64,000 bases of DNA from Nocardia transvalensis NBRC 15921. Its GTDB lineage: Bacteria > Actinomycetota > Actinomycetes > Mycobacteriales > Mycobacteriaceae. The position numbers and the translations under genes were made by a program. The stretch covers positions 62,001 to 126,000 of the forward strand of contig NZ_BAGL01000063.1 in the NCBI RefSeq assembly GCF_000308875.1. The letters are read 5' to 3'. Positions 8,585 to 16,771 of this stretch are shown here, one piece after another. Below the pieces are notes generated by a model. The model was not told the DNA's origin, searched no databases, and saw only the letters and a program-made list of their open reading frames with translations. Numbering within the stretch: the stretch's first letter is position 1; each line of letters opens with the position of its first letter.

Positions 8585-8790
8585 GCGCCGGGCGGCAGCG
8601 TCGAACCCGGTCCGCGTGACCGGCCAGAGGGAACCCGGTGGGAATCCGGGACTGTCCCGCAGCGGTATGCAGGAACGACCGCCGTCATCAGCACTGGATG
8701 TCCGCATCCGGGAAGCGACGGCCAGTAGGAACCACCCCACGGGGAACGCCTGCGAGTCCGAAGACCTGCCGGCTGTGCCGGATACGCCGT
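8585..8790 (+). ncRNA. Cobalamin (AdoCbl) riboswitch controlling metE
   Basis: The leader has the conserved core of cobalamin riboswitches: GGGAA at 8630-8634, GGTGGGAATCC at 8637-8647, CTGTCCCGCAGCGGTAT at 8652-8668, and the B12 box with GACCTGCCGGC at 8763-8773. Spacing and order fit the family. Its ends are approximate. The downstream gene is cobalamin-independent methionine synthase, the classic target: when B12 is plentiful the switch turns the gene off because the B12-dependent MetH can do the job. About 130 bases separate the B12 box from the start codon, and no T-tract terminator is visible, so control of translation or Rho access is more likely than intrinsic termination. Confidence 0.92.
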
Positions 8791-8923
8791 ATCCGGCGGC
8801 CACCGCCTCGTGGATCGGGCGGGCGGACACCAATGCACCCACCGGTCGCCGGTGCGGGAAGGCATCTCGGGCTCCGTCTGCTCTGTGGCGGTGACCTGTG
8901 GCTTCCAGTACTGGAGAGTGACC

Positions 8924-11269
8924 GTGACTGTTCACAACCCTTTCACCGCAACGGTTCTCGGCATACCGCGGATCGGGCCGCGGCGCGAGCTGAAACGCGC
9001 GACCGAGAGCTACTGGGCCGGCCGGATCGATGCGGCCGCCCTGCACGCCACCGGGCGTGAGCTGCGCACCCGCCAGCTCACCGACCTGGTCGCCGCCGGA
9101 CTGGACTCCGTTCCGGTCGGCACCTTCTCCTATTACGACCAGATGCTCGACACCGCGGTCATGGTGGGCGCGCTGCCGCCGCGGGTGACCGGGATCGCCG
9201 ATCCGCTGGACCGCTATTTCGCGGCCGCCCGCGGCACGGACACCGTCGAGCCGCTGGAGATGACCAAGTGGTTCGACACCAACTACCACTACCTGGTCCC
9301 GGAGATCGGCCCGGACACCGCGTTCACCCTGCACGCGGACAAACTCCTGGACGAGCTGCGGGAGGCCCGCGACCTGGGCGTTCCGGCCCGTCCGGTGGTC
9401 ATCGGCCCGCTGACCTTCCTGAAACTGTCGAAGGGCCTCGACGGCATCGCGCCGCTGGACCGGCTGACGGATCTGCTCCCGCTCTACCGCGACCTGCTGG
9501 GCCTGCTGGCCGCCGCGGGCGCGGACTGGGTGCAGATCGATGAGCCGGCGCTGGTCACCGACCTCACCGACGCCGAACTGGCGCTCATGCGGCGCACCTA
9601 CGCCGACCTGGCGGGCTTGTCCCAGCGCCCCGCGATCCTGGTCGCGACCTATTTCGGCCGTCCAGGAGCGGCACTGCCCGCCCTGGCGGACATGGGGGTG
9701 GAGGGGATCGCCCTCGACTTCGTCTCGGGCAACTCGGGGGACGCACGGCACTCGGGCAATCCAGGGGACGCACAGCACTCAGGCAATCCAGGGGACGCAC
9801 AGGGCTCCGGTACCACCGTTGCGGATGTGGCGGCGGTTCCGGCGCTGGCGGACAAGCTGGTGGTGGCTGGGGTGGTCGACGGGCGGAATATCTGGCGGAC
9901 GGATCTGGACCGGGCGCTGGCGTCGCTGGGCACACTGCTGGGCAGCGCCGGCGCGCTGGCGGTCTCGACCTCCAGTTCGCTGCTGCACGTGCCGTATTCG
10001 CTCGAGGGCGAGACGGAGCTGGATCCGGCGCTGCGGTCCTGGCTGGCGTTCGGCGAGGAGAAGATCGCCGAGGTGCGCCTGCTGGCCACTGCCCTGCACG
10101 AGGGCACCGATGCCATCGCGGGTGAATTGTCCACGGCCCGTGCGGCACTCGCGAGCCGGTCCGCGGACCCCCGCCTGCGCGACGAGGCCGTGCGGGCCCG
10201 GCTGGCCGCGCTCGGCGACGACGCCGCCCGCCGCTCCCCCGCCGAGGAACGCCGTGCGCTGCAACGGGAACGGCTGCGGCTGCCGCTGCTGCCGACCACC
10301 ACGATCGGCTCCTACCCGCAGACATCGGCCATCCGGCAGGCCCGCGCCGCACTGCGCAAGGGCGAGATCACCGCGGCGCAGTACGACGAGCGGATGCGGT
10401 CGGAGATCGCGGATGTCGTTGCGCTGCAAGAGAAGCTGGGCCTGGATGTGCTCGTGCACGGCGAGCCCGAACGCAACGACATGGTGCAGTACTTCGCCGA
10501 GCAACTGGACGGCTTCTTCGCCACCGCCAACGGCTGGGTGCAGTCCTACGGCACCCGCTGCGTGCGTCCGCCGATCCTGTACGGCGATGTGGTGCGGCGC
10601 GCGCCGATGACCGTCGAGTGGATCGGCTACGCGCAGTCGCTGACCGATAAGCCGGTCAAGGGCATGCTGACCGGTCCGGTGACGATCCTGGCGTGGTCGT
10701 TCGTGCGCGACGACCAGCCGCTGGCGGACACCGCCCGGCAGGTCGCCCTCGCCATCCGGGACGAGACGGTGGACCTGCAGGATGCCGGGATCCGGATCGT
10801 GCAGGTCGACGAGCCGGCGCTGCGGGAACTGCTGCCGCTGCGCGCGAATGCCAAGCAGGCGTACCTGGACTGGGCGGTGACCGCGTTCCGGCTCGCGACC
10901 AGCGGCGTCTCGGACGCCACCCAGATCCACACCCACCTCTGCTATTCGGAGTTCGGTGAGGTCATCGGGGCGATCGCGGACCTGGACGCCGATGTCACCT
11001 CGATCGAGGCGGCCCGCTCGCATATGGAGGTGCTCGACGACCTCAACGCCGCCGGCTTCCACCTCGGCGTCGGCCCGGGCGTCTACGACATCCACTCCCC
11101 GCGGGTGCCGAGCGTCGAGGAGATCACCGCCTCGCTCCGGTCGGCACTGAAAGCCGTTCCGGCCGAGCGCCTCTGGGTCAACCCGGACTGCGGCCTGAAG
11201 ACCCGCGGCCCGGCGGAGGTCGAGGCGTCCCTGCACAACATGGTCACCGCCGCCCGCGCGGTGCGCTGA
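8924..11269 (+). CDS. metE: Cobalamin-independent methionine synthase
   Basis: Transfers the methyl group of 5-methyltetrahydropteroyltri-L-glutamate to homocysteine, giving methionine without B12. GTG 8924 is preferred to GTG 8918 because GGAG lies 7 bases upstream and it gives MTVHNPFTATVLG. The 781 residues contain both barrels. Zinc ligands are seen in IHTHLCYSEF and NPDCGLKTRG in the C-terminal half, and TTTIGSYPQT begins the second barrel. An insertion of about 28 residues, made of three copies of a 9-residue unit ending GDAxx, sits near residues 268-294 and is absent from ordinary MetE; it is encoded by a 27-bp tandem repeat. Expression is under the upstream cobalamin riboswitch, so this enzyme should be made only when B12 is scarce. 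Confidence 0.96.
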   Translation: MTVHNPFTATVLGIPRIGPRRELKRATESYWAGRIDAAALHATGRELRTRQLTDLVAAGLDSVPVGTFSYYDQMLDTAVMVGALPPRVTGIADPLDRYFAAARGTDTVEPLEMTKWFDTNYHYLVPEIGPDTAFTLHADKLLDELREARDLGVPARPVVIGPLTFLKLSKGLDGIAPLDRLTDLLPLYRDLLGLLAAAGADWVQIDEPALVTDLTDAELALMRRTYADLAGLSQRPAILVATYFGRPGAALPALADMGVEGIALDFVSGNSGDARHSGNPGDAQHSGNPGDAQGSGTTVADVAAVPALADKLVVAGVVDGRNIWRTDLDRALASLGTLLGSAGALAVSTSSSLLHVPYSLEGETELDPALRSWLAFGEEKIAEVRLLATALHEGTDAIAGELSTARAALASRSADPRLRDEAVRARLAALGDDAARRSPAEERRALQRERLRLPLLPTTTIGSYPQTSAIRQARAALRKGEITAAQYDERMRSEIADVVALQEKLGLDVLVHGEPERNDMVQYFAEQLDGFFATANGWVQSYGTRCVRPPILYGDVVRRAPMTVEWIGYAQSLTDKPVKGMLTGPVTILAWSFVRDDQPLADTARQVALAIRDETVDLQDAGIRIVQVDEPALRELLPLRANAKQAYLDWAVTAFRLATSGVSDATQIHTHLCYSEFGEVIGAIADLDADVTSIEAARSHMEVLDDLNAAGFHLGVGPGVYDIHSPRVPSVEEITASLRSALKAVPAERLWVNPDCGLKTRGPAEVEASLHNMVTAARAVR
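9725..9805 (+). repeat. Three in-frame 27-bp tandem repeats inside metE
   Basis: Units 9725-9751, 9752-9778 and 9779-9805 each encode a version of SGNPGDAQH. Units 2 and 3 differ at only three positions, and unit 1 is slightly more diverged, which indicates recent expansion. Because 27 is a multiple of three, the frame is kept and the gene stays intact. The insert falls in the N-terminal barrel in what is probably a surface loop. Confidence 0.9.
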
Positions 11270-11275
11270 GGTACC

Positions 11276-11312
11276 GGGCGGCCGCACGACTCCCCTCGTT
11301 GTGCGGCCGCCC
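11276..11312 (+). terminator. Hairpin downstream of metE
   Basis: GGGCGGCCGCAC (11276-11287) and its exact complement (11301-11312) form a 12-bp GC-only stem with a 13-base loop, beginning 6 bases after the metE stop. No T-tract follows, which is usual for actinobacterial terminators. Confidence 0.6.
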
Positions 11313-11317
11313 TGCGG

Positions 11318-11342
11318 TTCCCGGCCAAAAGCGTGCCGGGAA
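11318..11342 (+). repeat. REP-like palindrome copy 1
   Basis: Stem TTCCCGGC/GCCGGGAA (8 bp) around the loop CAAAAGCGT. It lies 48 bases after the metE stop, in metE orientation, directly after the metE hairpin. It pairs in inverted orientation with copy 2 at 11516-11538. Confidence 0.85.
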
Positions 11343-11394
11343 AATGAGATCGAGCCCCTGCCCTCCTCGAGGCCGATGTCCCCACCCCAGTTGT

Positions 11395-11538
11395 TTCCGG
11401 CACGCTCCTCCCCTCCGGCACGCTCCCCCCTCCGGCACGCTCCCTCTCCGCCACGCTCCCCCCTCCGCCACGCTCCCCCCTCCGGCACGCTCCCCCTCCG
11501 GCACGCTCCCCCTTTTTCCGGCACGCTTTTGGCCGGAA
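11395..11538. repeat. Minisatellite of about 17-bp units derived from the REP-like element
   Basis: The core CCGGCACGCT (or CCGCCACGCT) recurs at 11397, 11415, 11432, 11448, 11465, 11482, 11498 and 11518, with spacing of 16-20 bases. The core is the minus-strand half of the REP-like palindrome, and the last unit runs into a complete copy. The spacers are pyrimidine-rich. The array therefore grew from one end of the element by tandem duplication. All six frames through it are low-complexity and not credible genes. Confidence 0.85.
11516..11538 (-). repeat. REP-like palindrome copy 2
   Basis: Stem TTCCGGC/GCCGGAA (7 bp) around ACGCTTTTG, the complement of the family loop. It terminates the minisatellite. 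Unlike most copies, it is not downstream of a minus-strand gene: the next gene to the left is metE on the plus strand. Confidence 0.85.
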
Positions 11539-11697
11539 TCCCCGTAACCCCTGCGCTACCGCCTGGTTACCTCCCCCGACAACCACCACATGCCCCGAGC
11601 AGCCCCGATACGCCCCCATACTTCGCATGCTACGCATCGGTAGCTTTGGGCGAAATGCCATGCAGCGGTCGATTTCGGCACCGGACCGCCGCCATTA

Positions 11698-11713
11698 TTG
11701 CAAGGTTTGCGAA
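11698..11713. promoter_or_regulatory. Possible autoregulatory site upstream of the RamB/PrpR-like gene
   Basis: TTGCAAGGTTTGCGAA lies 22 bases before the start codon. It combines TTGCAA and TTTGCGAA, and on the minus strand reads AAACCTTGCAA, resembling the AACTTTGCAAA-type motif reported for corynebacterial RamB. I rely on memory for that motif, and the match is imperfect. Confidence 0.35.
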
Positions 11714-11735
11714 GCCAGTAGGTAGCATCGGCGGC

Positions 11736-13157
11736 GTGCGCAAGATGTATGCGGGTGCCCGACTACGGCGGTTGCGCGAGGAACGGCGGATGACTCAGGC
11801 CGCGCTGGCCAAATCCCTGGAGCTGTCCCCCAGTTATCTCAACCAACTCGAGCGCGATCAGCGGCCCCTGACGATTCCGGTGCTGCTCAAACTGAATTCG
11901 ACGTTCGACCTGGACGTCCAGTTCTTCGCCGCCGACTCGGACGCGCGGCTGGTCTCGGACCTGCACGAGGTGCTGGTGGAGGCGGCCGGCGGCACCGCAC
12001 CGCCCGCGGCCGAGGTCGAGGACCTGGCCACCCGCCTACCCGAGGTCGCGAAGACCATCGTGGCCATGCATCGCCGGCTCCGCGCGGCCACCGACCAGCT
12101 GGACCTCCTATCGTCCAAGGTCGCCACGCCGACCGGGGCCCCCGGCGTGCCGATGCCCTACGAGGACGTCCGCGACTTCTTCTACGACCACCACAACCAC
12201 ATCGCCCAGCTGGATCTCGCCGCCGAGCGGCTGTTCGACGAGTGCGGCCTGACCATCGGATCGCTGGACCGGCAGCTGGCCCGGGTCGCCGAGGAGCGGG
12301 CGGGGGTGACGGTGCTGGTGCGCGGAGACGGCGCCGACCCGGCCATTCCGAAACGCCATTTCGATCCGGAGACCCGCACGCTCACCCTGGCCCGGCGGCT
12401 GCGGCCCGGCCAGCGCGCGTTCCAGATCGCGACCACCCTGGCCTTCCTGCTGTACGGGCCGCTGCTGGACGAGGTGCTCAGCGATACGCCCTCGCTCACC
12501 GGGGAATCCCGGGCGCTGGCCCGGGTCGGGCTGGCCAACTATTTCGCCGGGGCGCTCGTGCTGCCGTACGGGAAGTTCCTGCGGTCGGCGGAGGAGTTGC
12601 ACTACGACATCGACCTGCTGGGCCTGCGCTTCGAGGTGGGTTTCGAGACGGTCTGCCATCGGCTGAGCACACTGCAGCGGCAGGGCCAGCGCGGTGTGCC
12701 GTTCTTCTTCGTGCGCACCGACCGCGCCGGGAACATCTCGAAACGCCAGTCCGCCACCGCCTTCCACTTCTCCCGCGTCGGCGGCAGCTGCCCCCTGTGG
12801 GTGGCGCACGAGGCGTTCGCGCACCCCGGCCGCATCCTCACGCAGGTCGCCTCGATGCCCGACGGCCGTCGCTACCTGTGGATCGCCCGCACCGCGCATT
12901 CCGCCCCGCGCGGATTCGGCACGGCGGGAAAGGAATTCGCCATCGGCCTGGGCTGCGATATCGAATACGCCGATCGCATGGTCTATTCGAAGGGCCTGCA
13001 ACTGGACGACCCCTCCGCCGCCGTCCCGATCGGCGCCGGCTGCAAGGTCTGCGAACGCGCCTCCTGCCCCCAACGAGCCTTCCCCCAGATAGGCCGCCCC
13101 CTGGCCATCACCGAAACCACCTCCATCGACCTGCCCTATCCCCGCGCGATGACCTGA
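11736..13157 (+). CDS. RamB/PrpR-type transcriptional regulator
   Basis: 473 residues from GTG 11736, which places VRKMYAGARLRRLRE in register with known family N-termini. Residues 5-60 are an XRE helix-turn-helix (MTQAALAKSLELSPSYLNQLE). The middle contains an IrrE/ImmA-like domain with ALARVGLANYFAGALVLPYGKFL. The C-terminal domain (DUF2083 type) carries cysteines at 436, 439 and 444 in CKVCERASCPQRAFP; in mycobacterial PrpR such cysteines hold a 4Fe-4S cluster. Family members control acetate, glyoxylate or methylcitrate genes in response to acyl-CoA. No prp or ace genes are in this window, so the targets cannot be told from context and I do not choose between RamB and PrpR. Confidence 0.88.
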   Translation: MRKMYAGARLRRLREERRMTQAALAKSLELSPSYLNQLERDQRPLTIPVLLKLNSTFDLDVQFFAADSDARLVSDLHEVLVEAAGGTAPPAAEVEDLATRLPEVAKTIVAMHRRLRAATDQLDLLSSKVATPTGAPGVPMPYEDVRDFFYDHHNHIAQLDLAAERLFDECGLTIGSLDRQLARVAEERAGVTVLVRGDGADPAIPKRHFDPETRTLTLARRLRPGQRAFQIATTLAFLLYGPLLDEVLSDTPSLTGESRALARVGLANYFAGALVLPYGKFLRSAEELHYDIDLLGLRFEVGFETVCHRLSTLQRQGQRGVPFFFVRTDRAGNISKRQSATAFHFSRVGGSCPLWVAHEAFAHPGRILTQVASMPDGRRYLWIARTAHSAPRGFGTAGKEFAIGLGCDIEYADRMVYSKGLQLDDPSAAVPIGAGCKVCERASCPQRAFPQIGRPLAITETTSIDLPYPRAMT

Positions 13158-13186
13158 ACGGCGGCCGGACGGAGGGTGCGGGATGG

Positions 13187-14059
13187 TCAGGCCTCGGGAG
13201 TCGGAGGGGACTTCGCCGTTCTGGTCGCGCCTACCGAGGCGGCCACGACACAGGCGATACCGCCCCACTGCTGAAAATTCAGCAGCTGACCCAGGACGAT
13301 CAGGCCCGCGAAGGCGGCGACCGCGGGTTCGAGGCTCATAAGCACGCCGAAGACGCGGGGCGGGATGCGCCGCAGCGCCTCGAGTTCCACCGAGTACGGC
13401 AGCACCGACGACAGCATCGCGACGCCGAACCCCGCAGCGAGCACGGACGGTTCGAGCAGGTTGGTCCCCGCCCCCGCGATGCCGACCGGCGCCATGAGCA
13501 CGCCGCCGAAAGCCATGGCGAGCGCCAGACCGCCACCGCCGCTGGTCTTCTCGCCGAGTTTCGCGCTCAGCAGGATGTAGGCCGCCCAGCAAGCCGCGGC
13601 GGCGAGCGCGAACACGATGCCCGTCCACGCGACCGGGCCGTCGGCGTGGGTGAGCAGCAGCGCGCCGCCGCCCGCCAGCACCGCCCAGACCGGGTCGACC
13701 CAGCGACGCGACCCGGCCAGCGCCACCGCCAGGGGACCCAGGAATTCGATGGTGACCGCCATGCCCAGGGGGATGCGATCGATCGCCTCGTAGAAGAACA
13801 GGTTCATCGCCGCGAGCACCGTGCCGTAGGCGATCACGACCGGCAGGGCGCGACGGTCGATCCGCAGCGACGACCGCCAGAACACCAGCAGCACCACGCC
13901 CGCGAAGAACAGCCGTAGGCTGACCGCGCCCGCCGGACCGGTGGCCGCGAACAGCCTGTTGGCGAGGGCGGCGCCGACCTGCACGCTGACGATCCCCGCG
14001 AGGACCAGCATGGTCGGCGGCACTCCCCCGATCCCCCGCCGCACCGACAAGCGGGACAT
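13187..14059 (-). CDS. EamA/RhtA-family inner-membrane exporter
   Basis: About 290 residues with ten hydrophobic segments in two EamA repeats; LRLFFAGVVLLVFW and the VTIEFLGPLAVAL motif are typical of the RhtA threonine/homoserine exporter branch of the drug/metabolite superfamily, which exports amino acids or related metabolites. Start ATG 14059 (MSRLSVRRGIGG) is the most likely; the open frame extends further upstream, but that part is basic and not homologous in character. It converges on the RamB/PrpR-like gene with 29 bases between. The substrate cannot be told from sequence. Confidence 0.82.
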   Translation of the reverse strand: MSRLSVRRGIGGVPPTMLVLAGIVSVQVGAALANRLFAATGPAGAVSLRLFFAGVVLLVFWRSSLRIDRRALPVVIAYGTVLAAMNLFFYEAIDRIPLGMAVTIEFLGPLAVALAGSRRWVDPVWAVLAGGGALLLTHADGPVAWTGIVFALAAAACWAAYILLSAKLGEKTSGGGGLALAMAFGGVLMAPVGIAGAGTNLLEPSVLAAGFGVAMLSSVLPYSVELEALRRIPPRVFGVLMSLEPAVAAFAGLIVLGQLLNFQQWGGIACVVAASVGATRTAKSPPTPEA

Positions 14060-14503
14060 CAGCTGCGGGACGGAGACCTTGCGCGCCCACCCGACATCGA
14101 TCGCTACCACCGTCGCAGCATCCCATCCCGCACCGACACGTTTCCAGCCGGTACGAACGGGGGGGAATAAGGAACGACCCACGCGGGAAGAAATGGCGCG
14201 GGTCGTGGACGGAGGGGAAGTGTGGGTGCAGCGCGCAGCGGTGCCTCGCCCCTCGGGGGCAGATGGGGTCCTGGGCGCGCTTGGCCGGTTGTTGGACTCA
14301 GTTGGTGGGTGTCGCCGGGTTAACGCGCTGCCCGCTAACAATAACCTGACATTTGCTATCTGCGGGAAGGGTTTGCGATAACGATCCGACTATTAGTTGG
14401 TTCCAGCTGCTGTAACCGATACTCGGACGGCTCTCCCAAATTGCTGAGTACTCGCTCTCCAGCGGGAACGACGTCCGACTACCTGGTCGTATCGATCCAG
14501 CAA
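14060..14503. other. 444-bp intergenic region, partly AT-richer than surroundings
   Basis: No supported gene. The left part has an imperfect hairpin (ACGACCC...GGGTCGT, 14175-14207). The stretch 14330-14470 is visibly less GC-rich than its neighbours (for example AACAATAACCTGACATTTGC), and short frames through it lack a ribosome-binding site. It may hold the exporter promoter and the recG 3' region, or the remains of a lost gene. Confidence 0.4.
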
Positions 14504-16771
14504 TCACGATTTGGCCAGGTACTCCAGGCGCTCGGAATCGACGGCGGCGTGCATCATCGTGGCCAGGCCCGGATGCTTCTTCAGCCCCGGATCCGCCTCG
14601 ACCACCTCGCGCGCGAGCTGCTGCGCGGCCGTGATGACCTCGAGGTCGTCCAGCAGCGACAACAGGCGCAGGCTGCGCGCGGTGCCGGACTGCGCGGAAC
14701 CGAGCACATCGCCCTCGCGGCGCTGGCGCAGATCCAGCACCGACAGCTCGAACCCGTCCAGGGTGCCCGCCACCGCCTCCAGCCGGACCATGGCGCCGCC
14801 CATCGGCGAGGTTTCGGTGATGAGCAGGCACAGGCCCGGATGCTTGCCGCGGCCGACACGACCGCGCAGCTGATGCAGCTGGCTGACGCCGAACCGGTCG
14901 GCGTCGACGATCACCATGACCGTCGCATTGGGCACGTCCACCCCGACCTCGACGACGGTGGTGCACACGAGCACGTCGATCTCGCCGTCGTTGAACGACC
15001 GCATCACGCGGTCCTTCTCGTCGTTCGGCAACCGGCCGTGCAGCAGGCCGACCCGCAGACCCGCGAGTTCCCCGGCCCGCAGCGTGTCGAACATGTCGAC
15101 CGCGGCGTGCGTGGTCGGGGCCTCCTTCTCCTCGGCGGATTTGCCCTTGCGGCCCTTCCCGCCGCTCTCCTCCTCGTCGCCGCCGATACGCGAGCACACC
15201 ACATACGCCTGCCGGCCCGCGCCGACCTCCTCGCGGATGCGCTCCCAGGCCCGGTCCACCCAGGTCGGATGCATCTTGGCGGGAACGACTTTCGTGGTGA
15301 TGGGGGAACGGCCGCGCGGCAGCTCCGTGAGCGTGGACGTCTCCAGATCGCCGAGCGTGGTCATGGCGATGGTGCGCGGAATCGGGGTCGCGGTCATCAC
15401 CAGCAGATGCGGGGTGATGCCCTTCTTGGCCTTGGCGCGCAACGCGTCCCGCTGTTCGACGCCGAAGCGGTGCTGCTCGTCGACGATCACCATGCCCAGG
15501 TCGTAGAACTCGACCGCGTCCTGGATCAGCGCGTGGGTGCCGATCACGATGCCGGCCTCACCGGTCACCGCGTCCAGCAGGGCCGCCTTCTTGGTGGCCG
15601 CCGGCATGGAGCCCGTCACCAGCACCACCTTGGTGGCGCTCTCGGCCGCGCCCAGCTCCCCGCCGGCGCCGAGGTCACCGAGCATCGCGCGCAGCGACCG
15701 ATAGTGCTGGGCGGCAAGGACTTCCGTCGGCGCGAGCAGGGCGCACTGCAGGCCCGCGTCGACCACCTGGAGCATCGCGTGCAGCGCGACGATCGTCTTG
15801 CCGGAGCCGACCTCGCCCTGCAGCAGGCGGTGCATCGGGTGGTCGCGGGTCAGGTCGTCGGAGATCTCGGCGATGACCTTCTTCTGGCCCGCTGTCAGTT
15901 CGAAGGGCAACCGTTCCTCGAAGGCCGCGGCGATCCCGTCGGGGCGCGGCGGGCACGATCGGGCGGCGCGCGCCTCGGCGTCGTGACGGCGTTCGGCGAG
16001 GACCAGTTGCAGTGCCAGTGCCTCGTCGAAACGCAAACGCTCCCTGGCCTGTTCGATATCGAGCTTGTGCTCGGGCAGGTGGATCAGCCGCAGCGCGTCG
16101 GTCACGGCCATCAGGTCACGGTCGTCGCGAATGTCCTGCGGCAGTGGGTCGTCGATCGGATCCAGCTGGTCGAGCACCTGCCGCACGCAGGCCAGGACAT
16201 CCCAGCTCTGCACTTTCGCGGTGGCGGGATATACCGGGATGTACTCGCGTTCGAAGAACGAGACATCCACGCCCTCGGCGCCTTTCGCGGTCTCCGCCAG
16301 CCCGCGCAGGCTGCCGGAACCGCGCACCGAGGTGAGGTTCTCCACCGACTCGCCGACCTCGGGCATGATCAGGTACGAGGGATGCGAGAGGTTCCACCGA
16401 TCCGGTCGCCAGTAGTGCACGGTGCCCGACATCATCGCCCGGACACCCTGTTTGACAAGGTAATTCACCTTGTCGCCGTTGAAGAAGGTGATCTCCACCG
16501 GGCGGTTGGCGCCGGTGTCGAGTTCGACCTTGAGCAGGTTGCCGCGGCGCTGGCGCATCGGGCGCTTCTCGGTCTTCGTCACCCGCCCGATCACCGTGAT
16601 GTGCGCGCCCTCCTCGGGCGCCTCCTCGGTCAGCGGCTGTCCCTGCGTCGCGTAGCGCAGCGGGTAGTGGCGCAGCAGGTCCTCGACCGTCTGCATGTCG
16701 AAGGCGTCGGCCAGCGATTCGGCGGCCTTCACGCCCAGGACGTGGTCGAGCCGGTCACGCAGTGTCGTCAT
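14504..16771 (-). CDS. recG: ATP-dependent DNA helicase RecG
   Basis: Branch-migrating helicase that regresses stalled replication forks and processes Holliday junctions. The 755 residues show an N-terminal wedge/OB domain (ITVIGRVTKTEKRPMRQRRGN), then superfamily 2 motifs: Walker A GEVGSGKT, DEQH box VDEQHRFGVEQRD, TATPIPRT, and motif VI QLRGRVGRGKHPG. A charged Lys/Glu/Gly insert (around residues 540-560) precedes the MFDTL segment and looks like a lineage-specific loop. ATG 16771 is immediately next to the stop of the DAK2 gene, so the two are translationally coupled, the same order as in mycobacteria. Confidence 0.97.
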   Translation of the reverse strand: MTTLRDRLDHVLGVKAAESLADAFDMQTVEDLLRHYPLRYATQGQPLTEEAPEEGAHITVIGRVTKTEKRPMRQRRGNLLKVELDTGANRPVEITFFNGDKVNYLVKQGVRAMMSGTVHYWRPDRWNLSHPSYLIMPEVGESVENLTSVRGSGSLRGLAETAKGAEGVDVSFFEREYIPVYPATAKVQSWDVLACVRQVLDQLDPIDDPLPQDIRDDRDLMAVTDALRLIHLPEHKLDIEQARERLRFDEALALQLVLAERRHDAEARAARSCPPRPDGIAAAFEERLPFELTAGQKKVIAEISDDLTRDHPMHRLLQGEVGSGKTIVALHAMLQVVDAGLQCALLAPTEVLAAQHYRSLRAMLGDLGAGGELGAAESATKVVLVTGSMPAATKKAALLDAVTGEAGIVIGTHALIQDAVEFYDLGMVIVDEQHRFGVEQRDALRAKAKKGITPHLLVMTATPIPRTIAMTTLGDLETSTLTELPRGRSPITTKVVPAKMHPTWVDRAWERIREEVGAGRQAYVVCSRIGGDEEESGGKGRKGKSAEEKEAPTTHAAVDMFDTLRAGELAGLRVGLLHGRLPNDEKDRVMRSFNDGEIDVLVCTTVVEVGVDVPNATVMVIVDADRFGVSQLHQLRGRVGRGKHPGLCLLITETSPMGGAMVRLEAVAGTLDGFELSVLDLRQRREGDVLGSAQSGTARSLRLLSLLDDLEVITAAQQLAREVVEADPGLKKHPGLATMMHAAVDSERLEYLAKS

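Noticed and set aside
11395..11538. CRISPR array
   Set aside because: Units are 16-20 bases with no distinct unique spacers, only pyrimidine-rich filler, and no cas genes are in the window. It is a minisatellite.
11318..11538. Insertion sequence bounded by the inverted pair downstream of metE
   Set aside because: The 220 bases contain no transposase frame, and isolated single copies elsewhere show that the palindrome itself is the unit.
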